From Anisus vortex (Eukaryota > Mollusca > Gastropoda > Planorbidae), in assembly GCA_949126835.1 (NCBI GenBank), contig OX421492.1, positions 40,596,498-40,660,497 of the forward strand: a stretch of DNA of 64,000 nucleotides. The letters are read 5' to 3'. The notes under the pieces are model-generated. The model made no database searches and was not told the DNA's origin. It saw only the letters and a list, made by a program, of their open reading frames with translations. The translations under genes and the position numbers were made by a program. Positions 34,990 to 46,509 of this stretch are shown here, piece by piece (position 1 is the first letter of the stretch; every line of letters begins with the position of its first letter).

Positions 34990-37319
34990 AGTTTAGAATC
35001 TAAACGTCTTTACATCATTGTTTTTTTTTAATAGAAACAAGTTCTACTGGAGTTGTTAGAATCAAAACTCTGTTTAAAAAGTTAAACTTTACCAGTTAGT
35101 GCGTAGAATTTTATTAATACAGAAAGCATTTGTACTAAAAAAAAAAGCTTTACGTGGCGCAGTCTTGAGTAACTACAAGTGTGGAACTACCTCAAAACTG
35201 TTCTTTATAATAATAATTATGGAGTTTACAAAAGGCAACAAATATGTACGCCAGTGACACGAAATAGACTGAAATAGCATGTAAGTGATTTTCCTTAAAA
35301 TCATAGTTTTATATTACACATGACTTTGAAAAAGCTTTCATTTGGTATCAAACTAAATAAAATATAGATATCCTTCTCAATTAATCTGTTTAAAAACATG
35401 TTCCACGAGTGAAATATTTGATCATAGTTTCTTAGTCGCAAAAGTAAATAAAAACACGATAATTAAATCTAGATACTATTTTGTCTATTTGATTTAAAAA
35501 CAACAACAAATTCTCACCCTTTTCACCCACATTAAATTCAGAAAATGGTTCACACAAGTCAGTGATAGTGATAGTCAGGACTACTCATGTGATATATAAA
35601 ACCATTCAAAGATTTCCATCTATCTCATAAAATAAAAAGCCCAAGCGTAAAAGTTGTTTTTATGTTTTTAATTCACCATATTTCTTTCTGATCTGTAAGT
35701 AATTGAAAGCACTTCAAGGAAATCAAATTCTCTGTTTAAACTGACACTCGTTGAGTATTGAGATTGTAAATTTACAGAAATACAAATGACACATACAAAT
35801 GATAATACAATAACAAAATACAAACAACATTATATATTTCGACATAATGTTTTTAACTTCATGATATCGTTATTTCTTTAAAAAAAATTAAATGTACATA
35901 CACTTTTATAATGATACTAGACCTAATTACAATACTATTTATGTTGAGCGTACAGAAAAACTCATTCAGCTTTATTAACTATCTAGATAAAACTACAAGT
36001 TACGAGAACAAACAGGAACTGGCAAACAGTTGTCATGGAGAGCAATTCATCTCAAGAAAAAAGATTCACCGTAGCGATTGATTTAACATCAACTTGTGTT
36101 GTCTCATCCCCCGTTGTTAGCAGAGTATGAAACCGCCAATGTCAGTCGGAGAAATGATGAATCTGGGTGAATCAGATACTCTGATCTACTACAACAGTGA
36201 AATAACTCGATAATATATTGCCAGAGTTATTCACCCTGTCCTCCTAGATCAATAGAATCACGCTAAACTTCAAAGTTTTCAGCGATGTATAAGAAATTAT
36301 GCTGGCCTGGTCATTGCGTACAGTGTTTCTTTCATTGATCTTATGTTGACAAATTATAACCAATAATCATTTGTCTCCCCTCCCCCCCTTCCACTTCATT
36401 TTGATAGGATATTACAATAACTGGACGCAATGAGTGTTTGTTTTTATAGTCCGTTGATTCATTATATTTTACATTTCATTTTTCGTTTTAAATTTTATAT
36501 AAAAATTGTATGGGTTTTGTATAATATTCTTCTATTTATTACAGCCTTTTCTAAAAATAACAAATCATTTCAAAAACGTCTTTTTTCTTTGTGGTATCAA
36601 TAACACGCACATAAATAATTGTATGCTCAAATACAAACACACACACACATACATACACACACGCACAGACAAACATTTACACACACACACACACACCCAT
36701 GAATACTCTGCTATTGCCTGCTAAAGATCGTCCTATAAATTACCTTCACCATAAAATGCTTCCACACCCTCCCCCCCCCTGTGTTTAAGTGTTCCTTCCA
36801 CCAGGTATAACGTCAACACAGGGACGCAGTGTTTGACCAATAAAACTAGAGAGACACTCACACGTGACCGACATGGAGACCAAGCTACTCACCAATGAAA
36901 AAAAAAAAACATTAAAAAAACAACAACCCACGAGAAATAATAGGACAAGAGAACGGGGTGTCATATTACTGAACCGGAAATCGATATTAGCCCTTGTGTC
37001 TAAGACCAAGAGTGTGTCCGTGGTCAGCCGGTGTCATGGTCAATACAATATTAAAACTAGAGAAATTTCATTTATTATTGAATGCTAGAAGAACTACACT
37101 AGGTTCTTCTGATTCCTATAGCCTTTTGAATGTCCGTTAGCTAATTGTATTTCAGAAACACTTTTTATTTTAGTTTGCAATTGCAATCAAAAAGTAGTCC
37201 TGTATCTACATTGTTCATAATATTTCATATTAGTTGCTTTGTCCTACGTTTGTAAAGTTTTAAGATTATTTATTGGCTTTATATCTTTTAGCCTAGAGAG
37301 TTATAGCCGTGTTCTTAGT
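34990..37319. other. Gene-free stretch
   Basis: No gene is seen. It contains a CA-rich tract at 36635-36700 and a 120-bp module at 36370-36490 that recurs at 39270-39385. Confidence 0.5.
36370..36490. repeat. Dispersed module shared with 39270-39385
   Basis: Both copies hold a C-rich run, then cttcattttgatagg, attacaataa, aatgag and gttgatt(c/a)att(a)a followed by ttttacatttc. The second copy lies inside the hAT-like element at 39033-40595. This one may therefore be a stray piece of the same family. Confidence 0.65.
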
Positions 37320-37327
37320 GATTAGTA

Positions 37328-38402
37328 CATAGGTTCTCAACGGGGGCGATATCGCCCCCCGGGGGACGGGGCGGTGAGAAGCTTTAGGGGGGCGCTGACA
37401 TTCCGGGGTGCGATTGGGGGGCGGTGAAGGGCAAGTGGGCGGTACAAATGTAGCTAATGTATTTTAACACCTTAGCAATTTGAATCGATTAGTTTTTGGA
37501 TGGAATGTGATGTAAACGCAAGTGCTGCTAAATATCTGATATCCCCATCAGTAGGCCTACATATTATTATATTAATAAGAAATAGGAATCGCAGTGACTT
37601 TTCGATGAAGTATGGGTCTGTATTTGGCAAATATAGTGTGCGGCCGGCTGGTCCTGTGGTTGGTTCACAGGACTGTCAACCCTGCTGACCGATCACTGTC
37701 TCCCTAACATCTGCTAATATTAATGTGTTTTATACCATTAAGGATAGCCAGAAACTTTAGTAAAGCGGGTTAGATAAGTGGTTATCATACAAACTAGGTA
37801 GTTATTGTAATGCTTGAAAATATACACATACATTCTTTAGTGATATAATATTAATATAATTTTCAAATACTTTTTACAGTTTAATCATTTCAAAATAATA
37901 CATTTTAAGCCTTTTTTTAAAAAAAACAAGAAAAAAAAACAACAGAAATATTAGCTCAAATAAAATGGGCTAATTATCTCCCTTTAACTAATTTTTTTTA
38001 CATTTGATTCAATAGTAATGCCGAACAAGTTCTGTTTTGTAATATAACAAATATTACTGATTATTAGACCTAAGGCTTTTGCATCCAACATTGAAACAAA
38101 AATAGACAAATTGCTAGCAACACACCAGACAAACGATTCGCATTAATATTGATTTATTTAAAACCTTTTGCTAAGACAATTTTTTTTATCTATTAGTTCT
38201 TACAATTTGTTTCCTTAACATTTTTTTTAAAGATAATAAATCACACAAAAAGTCTAGTCCGCCTAAAAAAATTGCGGAAACTATAGTCCAGATGGGCGGA
38301 GGGGGGTAGGGTTGGCGCCAAAAGAAAGTTGGGGGGGGGGGGCGGTGAGCGGAAAAATATGGTAAAAGGGGGCGGTGAGCCAAAAAAGGTTGAGAACCTA
38401 TG
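37328..38402. mobile_element. Non-autonomous hAT transposon, 1,075 bp
   Basis: The ends are perfect 14-bp inverted repeats: CATAGGTTCTCAAC at 37328-37341 and its reverse complement at 38389-38402. The 8-bp flanks are identical, gattagta at 37320-37327 and 38403-38410, as expected for hAT. GC- and G-rich subterminal blocks with repeated ggggcggtgag motifs lie inside both ends. The centre is AT-rich with no transposase frame, so it must be mobilised in trans. Confidence 0.93.
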
Positions 38403-38410
38403 GATTAGTA

Positions 38411-39032
38411 GCTCAGTGTTAAATGCGCTCTGAGCTTACAATATGTTTATTGGCATATACTAAGCAAATATAATTATTATTATTACTTTTACCAATACAC
38501 ATCTATACTAAAGAAAATAATTTTACTTAATCTAAGATTGTCTTTGTTAATACTTTATTTTACTGATCCAATTCCATGGCTGTTAACGCTGCTACCGTGT
38601 CATCAATTCAATTCCAAACAGACTAACTCACAAAATGCACATAGCGGATTCTGTTCATGACACGATATGAGATTTTATCAATACAATCTATGTTTCCGGA
38701 GTGCCGGAGAAGTACGTGCTATAACACAAGAAAAGTAATGTCCTAAACGAACTGATTCAGAATTTGAGCAAAAGCCTTGCATGACCTGAGGCTAACATGC
38801 AGGAACGGACGGTAAGAGTATCGCGCTGGTACTTTCCTTTGCTTAAATCCGAGAATCGACAGGGAAATTCTCGCTTGTTTTTTTGATTCAATAAGGAGAA
38901 GGCGTAATGCTTGGACGATGTCAATTTTTTTTTTTATGTCGATGACATTTCATGGCTGTAGGCTGCCAGTTGTTGTTTTGGCAATTAATTCCTGATGATA
39001 CTGCGTAGATATAGGAAAGTTTTAATTTGGGG
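38411..39032. other. Gene-free stretch
   Basis: No gene or repeat is recognised between the two hAT-type elements. Confidence 0.5.
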
Positions 39033-40595
39033 CAGAGGTGGGCAACCGTGAGCACGCGTGCCAAACATGGAACTTCACTTAGCTTTTTTTCCTGCAAGCG
39101 AAAAGTTCTCCTTTGAAGTCAAAGTATCGACTTTTCCAAATAAGGACTTTTCCCAAAACGATTAATGAAATGTACATGTAGAGTTGTATCTTTGTTTTGG
39201 TTTCATCTTCCGCAACTGGTTTTCATTGACAACCGGATACATATGACTATATTTGATGAAGCCAGACAGCGCTCCTTTGACTCCCCCTCCCCCCTTCATT
39301 TTGATAGGGTATTACAATAATTAGAAGTAATGAGCTTTTGTTGTTATAGTCTGTTGATTAATTAAATTTTACATTTCAAAATAAACGCCCATAATGCAGG
39401 CATGCTTTTTACTTCATATTTATGTTTGTGAATCTTTGTTCTCAGTGAAGAACTTTATTAAATATCGTAAAGGTTAAGTCTGGTGGATTCAACAAATACT
39501 TTGTTTATATCTCTCAAGGCCACGGCCTATAAACATAATATAAACCCGATATGAAATCTCCATCGGGTCGGATTAGGCCCTAAACACCAATAAGATTTTT
39601 GGTTCCCTCCCCTTGTATATGTAATAAAAACATAAAAACAATAACAAACCATAATAGTGAAGTCATTTATTGCACTTTAAAAAACTTAAAGTTATAGCAA
39701 GATGTTTAAGTTGTTGCATATGGATAATTTTACATTGTATTATATCAGAAACAAATTATCCTACGTTATAAAACTGCTAATTCTTTAGAAAGAAGTTTAT
39801 ATTTTTATTGTAATGTGGGACCCCCCTTTGCCGCTTCTGCATAAGCTGCAAAATTGCACTATGTTCAATATGGCGTAAGTGATAATAGGCTATATCAACA
39901 GTTGCAGTAAAGTCAATAGACATTTTAGAAGATGCCACAAGCCTAATAGACACATTTTAGAAAGTGCCAGAAGTCTAATAGACACATTTCAGAAAGTGTC
40001 AAAAGTCTAATAGACACATTTTAGAAGATGCCACAAGCCTAATAGACACATTTTAGAAGATGCCACAAGCCTAATAGACACATTTTAGAAAGTGCCAGAA
40101 GTCTAATAGACACATTTTAGAAAGTGCCACAAGCCTTATATACATATTTTAGAAAGTACCACAAGCCTTATATACACATTTTAGAAAGTGCCACAAGCCT
40201 TATATACATATTTTAGAAAGTGCCACAAGCCTTATATACACATTTTAGAAAGTGCCACAAGCCTTATATACATATTTTAGAAAGTGCCACAAGCCTTATA
40301 TACACATTTTAGAAAGTGCCACAAGCCTAACAAACAATTTGTTTTCCATGTTTTCTGCCGAACGAATATATCCTATTTATTGATGTCTTCTTTTGAAAAT
40401 AGCAATAAAAAAATATTGCTACTTTGTTATTGTTTTCCAGATGAATAAATGTATGTTTTGTCATCTCATACCGCTTAAGTGAATTTTTGTCATTTCTTCC
40501 GATATTTTAGAATATGTTTTGAAAACATTATTGGTTGGCACGCGAGATAATTTTGCCGGTTTTAGCACGCACGCACTAAAAAATGCCTACCCCGG
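39033..40595. mobile_element. Degraded hAT-like element with an internal minisatellite
   Basis: The left end CAGAGGTGGGCA (39033-39044) and the right end tgcctaccccgg (40584-40595) are imperfect inverted repeats of the hAT type. gcacgcgtgcc on the left is mirrored by ggcacgcgag and gcacgcacgc on the right. Flanking 8-mers atttgggg and aatggggg match at 6 of 8 positions. No transposase is present. A 32-bp tandem array sits inside (39917-40335). Confidence 0.5.
39917..40335. repeat. 32-bp minisatellite, about 13 copies
   Basis: The core cacattttagaaagtgccac is followed by aagcctaatag in the left units and aagccttata in the right units. Left units are about 31-32 bp and right units 32 bp, showing two stages of amplification. 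It is contained within the hAT-like element. Confidence 0.93.
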
Positions 40596-40603
40596 AATGG
40601 GGG

Positions 40604-41830
40604 CTTTCAGTGAAGATTCTAAAGAAGTGGTTTCCAAAGAGATGCAGAGACTATTTGTTTACTGTTAATAACATTATAATATATTATGAGTAGGAAGCTT
40701 CATATTTTATAGATGCTTTTGTTAATCAAGTCGTTGCAAGAAACGAATGTGAACCAGTGATTTAGAGGCTATGCATGTTTTTATCATTTTTGTTTACTTT
40801 GTATTGTTTACTGGACTGTCACTTGAGTCAAGGGTGATGTTTTATATGGAAACCATTGTCTTTAACCGTAAGATCGCAAATTGAGTGCAAAAACTATAAG
40901 CACACAAAAAAAAATCCATTAATTAAAAATGTATTTTGTAATTTCATGTGGGATTAATTTAAATATTTTAATAACACGCTTAGAATTACACATTAATAGT
41001 TGACGAGGAAAAACCGCTCGATATTCACAAGTCAAGTTTGCTTTAAACACATTCACACACTTACGCACACAAACGCACACTCACGCATGTAAACACACGC
41101 ATGCACACAGATACATACACACCCAAATACACACTAGATATTTCATACTATAGTGTCTTCTGCTGCAATGAAATCTTGATATAATTGATATGATAGCTTA
41201 TTATAAACTAGTCTATATGAATTACTCAAAAACGCATTTTAAAAAATCTCTTATAATGGGTGTGGAAAAACAAGCTGTAAGTCCCCTGTTCTCTGGTTAA
41301 GTTTCTGTATTGTATTTTAATAGTATTATCTACTAATGAAATCAAACTAAGAAACAGTATATCTGCAACCATTTCGGCCGGTAAACTTTATAAAAAAAAA
41401 TAATTTATAATTCAACGATGACTTTAATTAAATGAGTTTGTTGATGTTTGTGAGCAGTCTCAAGTACAGGTGTACAGACATGAAAGTAAACACGTCAAGT
41501 AAAATAGTTTGAAGCTCCTGTTTCTCTCGTGTATTTCATTGTATCTATTTCTGAAGAAACGAACTCAATCAATAATGTATTGGCTATTTCAAAACAGCAA
41601 CACTGATATTGTATGAGTTACAGAAAAGAATATCTGTATGACAGTAAGCAAAACTGCACGAATAAATGCGTGTAAAATTAAACTATACACATAAATATAA
41701 TGAAATAGATAGAGATTAAAACATTCTTTTAATACATATGCAAGAACCAATAGTCTCTAAAAAGAATGGATTAGGCTCGGAAGTAACATTCTTGAGGAAA
41801 TTTCTGCCATTTTGTTTAGACTGTCACTGA
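40604..41830. other. Gene-free stretch
   Basis: No gene is seen. A degenerate CA-rich tract lies at 41048-41130. Confidence 0.5.
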
Positions 41831-42280
41831 TCAATATGTATAATTACCGTATGTTTGTTTATTTATTCAGATATGTGTTTCTGCTCTATATTCTCTTAAG
41901 CCGTTTGACTAATCGGGTTAAAAGTTAAATGTATAAATTGGAAACGTCCTCCAAAATAAAGTTTTATTTTTATATCAATATTGCTTTATTCGTTAATTTT
42001 TTTTTTTTAAATAAACTTAGACCTATTACCAATCACCGTATGTTAAGGTTATACAATGGGCGCAGTTTCCAAATGATGTCCCTTTGAAATGCTTTCAAAT
42101 TTAGTGTGTGTTCGGGACCGGGTTTTTCCGTACTGCGAAATATTGCTGTCTACTTTTTTTTATTATTAACGTTTTTTATTGTTTGGTATTTGTTTTCTTC
42201 TGATCGTATTATTGTTAGTTTTATATTATTAATAAGAAGTCAGAAGCTTGACAGCAACAATCCATTTGCATATTGTGTAA
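41831..42280 (+). mobile_element. Truncated, diverged Helitron-like copy
   Basis: It begins TCAATATGTATAATTACCG after an A, like the 5' ends at 52114 and 54210. It shares aagccgtttgactaatcggg, ggaaacgtcctccaaaataa and, further on, the tattattgttag...attattaataa block. Much of the middle and the whole 3' end with its hairpin are missing. Confidence 0.65.
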
Positions 42281-42832
42281 AATTGCAGCAACATGGATTC
42301 CGTTCCGATCTATTTATAGATCAGTGGCACAGTAAGTTTTAGACACAATTTTGTTTATATCGGTAAGTGCAGTGGACATTTTTAGTTTTTCCTTTCTTAT
42401 ATAGATCAGTGCTTTTCTTCACTTTGCTCAAACCAATTTATTAAGAATGCGCAATCCATTCTTTTTATAGATCAGTGGCAAGAACTAATTCTTGTGTATT
42501 ACTTCATTTAATTACCGAGTCATATTAGTGGATGGAATTTTTTCCTGAACTAGCCAGGAAAACGGCAAAAATAGGGATTGAGTGAATAGTTCTATGTTCA
42601 GATACCTACATGGTTTTATTGTTTCCCAACAAATTTCAGGGTGTACACAGAGCTGGAGACTGGAGACACCCACCTTCCGTACGTGGTAAAAAATAAAGTT
42701 AACGGCATCACCTGGAACGGAACCCAACAGCTTATAATAATAATAGTGGTAATTTTTATAGCGCTTCTATTCATGCTATTATTGTAGCATGCTCAGTGCG
42801 CTATTGGTGTGAATTGCAGAGGCAGTTGTATT
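42281..42832. other. Gene-free stretch
   Basis: No gene is seen. The motif tatagatcagtgg recurs imperfectly at 42315, 42402 and 42466. A tttttatagcgcttct block at 42757-42772 may be part of a dispersed repeat. Confidence 0.45.
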
Positions 42833-43040
42833 AGTATGTAAGTATGTATTAGTATGTAAGTATGTATTAGTATGTAAGTATGTATTAGTATGTAAGTATG
42901 TATTAGTATGTAAGTATGTATTAGTATGTAAGTATGTATTAGTATGTAAGTATGTATTAGTATGTAAGTATGTATTAGTATGTAAGTATGTATTAGTATG
43001 TAAGTATGTATTAGTATGTAAGTATGTATTAGTATGTAAT
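42833..43040. repeat. 18-bp minisatellite, about 11-12 copies
   Basis: Near-perfect repeats of tattagtatgtaagtatg. The 18-bp period leaves two overlapping minus-strand frames (LHTNTY and ILIHTY repeats) that are artefacts. Confidence 0.95.
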
Positions 43041-44516
43041 ACACAGCCACTAGCCAAATAGACAAACAAAATCTTTGCAGAAAGCCTAAGTAATAATATT
43101 TTTTTTTTATTTGATAGAAATATAAAACCAATAGAAAATTTCACTTAAATCAAAACTCTAAAAATGTTAAAAAGAGTAGAAAACAAACATTCTAGATTAA
43201 GAAATGTTCATACTATTTTTGTTGTTGGAATTTTAATCAATCAAAGTTTTAAACTAGATCTATTTTTATTTTCATCAAAATATTTTAACAACAAAACAAA
43301 AAAAACGGAAGTAAAAACTCTAACTAGAACTTCAATACTTTAATTTCTTGAATAGTTTTATTTGTTCTGTTTAATGTTGTGTTAATTATAATAATAATAA
43401 TAATAATAATTATGAAAAATGAATGATTCAATTTAAAAGTATTTCAACGTTTTTGTACATAGTAAAAGGCAAGGCATGTTCTTACGGTGTTAAAAAAAAA
43501 CATGTAGATCTAATTGAAATTTTGATGACCGACAAAGAGATACTAAATTGTGTTGCTACTGAGACCAACCGATATTTAACAATTTAACAAACTACGAAGC
43601 ATTTTGTAAGATATCATAGCCGATAAACACATTACGAATTTAGAAGTATGTAGCAAAAATATTAATATATCATTTTGTAGAGCATATTGCCACTAAACGT
43701 TCCATACTAAACACGTCATTGTCGGACACAAATCACAATTATTTATTTAAGTCATGTTGTTTTTAAGAAAGAATATCAAATAAAGGTTTCTAGAAATTAT
43801 TTCTTTTAATTTATGTTTTTTTAAATCTAATAATCCTAAACGTGACTGTTTTTTAAGGTCTTGTTACATTTAATTTCATTGATTTACTTACAGTCTGTAC
43901 AGTAATGTTAAATCATGATACAGACAGAGAGTACTTTTAACTTCTCTAAAATTGCAGATTCATGAACAACTAACTGTATAACTTTCGTTGGCTGGTGAAT
44001 TCATGAAGATTCATTAATGACATTTGACATTAATAATTTAATGAAATGTTCAATGATACATGATGCAATGTATTGCTTAAGTCTTAATGTAAATAATATG
44101 CGAATATGGTTAATGATAATCTTCATCAGAATTAAATGGTGCTATTTGTGGTTCTCTCCCCTTACATCCCCTCTTTGAACTGCACGGTGCTTGTTTCCTT
44201 AACTTGTGATTGGCTCACGTGCCGTCTCATGGCCATTGCGTTCACATCTGAGGTTGGCATAGTGGCTCCTATTGAACAATTCAAGGGTTAACCTATAGGC
44301 GTATCTGTAAGTGGATTGATGATCAGTTCAATGAATAAAATCAAAAGATTGGTAGAAGAGGCAAAGCACTTAACTGCAGAGCTTACTTACATCTCTGTTA
44401 TAAATGTATCATTAGTGAAGGGGTGTGAGTTGACATAATTTAAAAAAGTTAGGAAATTGGTGCTAGTAAGTTATTTTAAATTTACTTTAGTGTATTCAAG
44501 TATGGCACCAGGTTAT
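43041..44516. other. Gene-free stretch
   Basis: No gene is seen. An (ATA)n run lies at 43388-43412. Confidence 0.5.
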
Positions 44517-44600
44517 TTCGTGGCCACAGAAACTTGTGAACGCTATTTCACCGGCCCTATGGATCAAACTGGTCCAACGGGATACTTTTACCAGGTTATG
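44517..44600 (+). mobile_element. SINE 3' fragment
   Basis: ttcgtggccacagaaact followed by caccggccctat and actggtcc...gggatacttt matches, in plus orientation, the 3' half of the SINE at 45203-45451. It is truncated on the left. Confidence 0.65.
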
Positions 44601-44694
44601 TTAGTAATAATAAATAGAACAGTCACAACTGTCAATATATTATGAACCTAAATAATGACATTAACACAGCACGCTAGCACGTAGACAGAACTAC

Positions 44695-44910
44695 ATACAC
44701 ACCCTCCATATACACACACATAATTCACATACACACACACTATTCACATACACACACACTATTCACATACACACACACTATTCACATACACACACACTAT
44801 TCACATACACACACACTATTCACATACACACACACTATTCACATACACACACACTTTTCACATACACACACATAATTCAAATACACACACACTATTCGCA
44901 AACATACACT
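44695..44910. repeat. CA-rich array with 19-bp unit
   Basis: The central part is a regular repeat of attcacatacacacacact (19 bp), about 7-8 units, flanked by looser CA-rich sequence with cataattca variants. Confidence 0.92.
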
Positions 44911-45202
44911 CACAAACCCCTCTCCACAAACTTAATCTCCAACATGAGATAAAACCAGTGAAGAAATAGACAACCTTATATTGTTCCTGGGTGACGAAAC
45001 TCATTTTTATTTCAATGTCCCGGTAAATTAACATAACTGCAGTTACTCGGCTTATGAAAATCCGAAACAATTAAAACGAAAGTCCACTCTATAACCCTAA
45101 GGCCTAAATTGACAGTTCGTTGAGCTATTGGTAAAATGACGTCATTCCCCCTATGGAAGACCATAATGAGAATGCTATTAAAGCATCAGTAATAGAGGAA
45201 TT

Positions 45203-45451
45203 AAAGTACCCTTCGGACCAAACTGATCATAGGGCCGGTGAAGTAGCGTTTTCCAGTTTCTGTGGCCACGGAATTCTAGGGGATTGTTGAGGCCAGTACA
45301 ATGTCCAACCGCCTTTATTTTACCCCAACTAGTATCAGGTAGCCATCAGAGCTGGGTAGACCCGGGACAAAAATCCTAGCCTGCACAATGATTCGAACCC
45401 AGAACCTTTGGATCGCCAGTCGAACACGCTGCCGCTCGTCGACCGTGCCCC
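45203..45451 (-). mobile_element. tRNA-derived SINE
   Basis: On the minus strand the element starts near 45451 with a tRNA-like head containing an A-box-like cgacgagcggcagcg and a clear B box, GGTTCGAATC (45390-45399 on the + strand). Next come ggtctacccagctctgatgg, aaaggcggttggacattgta and a tail ending near ttcggacc reversed at 45210. The body resembles SINEs common in snail genomes (from memory, not searched). It would be transcribed by RNA polymerase III and mobilised by a LINE. Confidence 0.75.
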
Positions 45452-46474
45452 ATAATACACTAAATATATCATTAATTTCTTTTGAATTCATTATTTAAAA
45501 TAGGTCCATTACTTTTACTCACTCTATATTTATGTTGTCATTTGACACTGTATTTGAGAGAAGGTCTTCCCTCTCAAGATTCTGGAACAAATTATTTTTG
45601 TTAATTTATATTTTTATCTGTATTCTTCAGACTATATAGGTCATGACACATAAATATACGAGTGAAAAGCGCTTGCTAAGAAAACATACATTATATAGCA
45701 ATGGAATATCTAGACTATGTGCTAATGAGAAGACTAAACTCAGAAGTAGAGATGGGCCTGTTTTTCCCCACACTCTTGTGATAGGTGCAAACGGGTCTAC
45801 ATACGCTATTGGTCGGTGAATGTGAGTATATGTCTTGATCTTGTGAATATTTGGTTCTCAAATTGACTGCAGTTGTTGCCGAGACATTTATTTGGTTTCA
45901 AATACTCAATATATAAAAAAATGTAAGACAATACAACTCTATCCTATACTCCAGCGTAGAAAGATCATCATGAGAAATGGCTGTACAGACAACAAAAACA
46001 ACTTGGCAATAACAATACACAAGATGAATCCAGACGAGATGAAAATAAGACAAACAAAGCCATCAAACATAGCAATACAAACACCAAACATTACAAACAG
46101 GAAGATGTGTAGGACTAAGTAAACATATACAGGATACACATCCTCGATCAATAGGTGATCATAAATCTATTGAAAGACTTGACTTAGCCAACTACAGGCA
46201 TTTATGTCTTCTCGCTCCACCATTTGACTTCTGAAATAAATCTTTTGTCTTTAACTCTATAGTATCAGACATCATGAACTGTATTAACCACACACACATT
46301 AGTATAAGCTTTATTCAGTTAGTTGTTAAAATATACTTATTCACTTTTTATTCATTTTAAATAAATAAAGTACAATAAATGTCTTAGACTAATAAAGGCT
46401 GATTTGTTAATAAACAGAGGTGTTTTTTTTTAGAAGTTTGTTTCGGTGCAAGAAAGCGAAAAAGAACGAGAAAA

Positions 46475-46509
<35 letters not shown>

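Noticed and set aside
45380..45451. Functional tRNA gene
   Set aside because: The B box and A-box-like sequence are part of a longer SINE body. No full cloverleaf with a paired acceptor stem is apparent.
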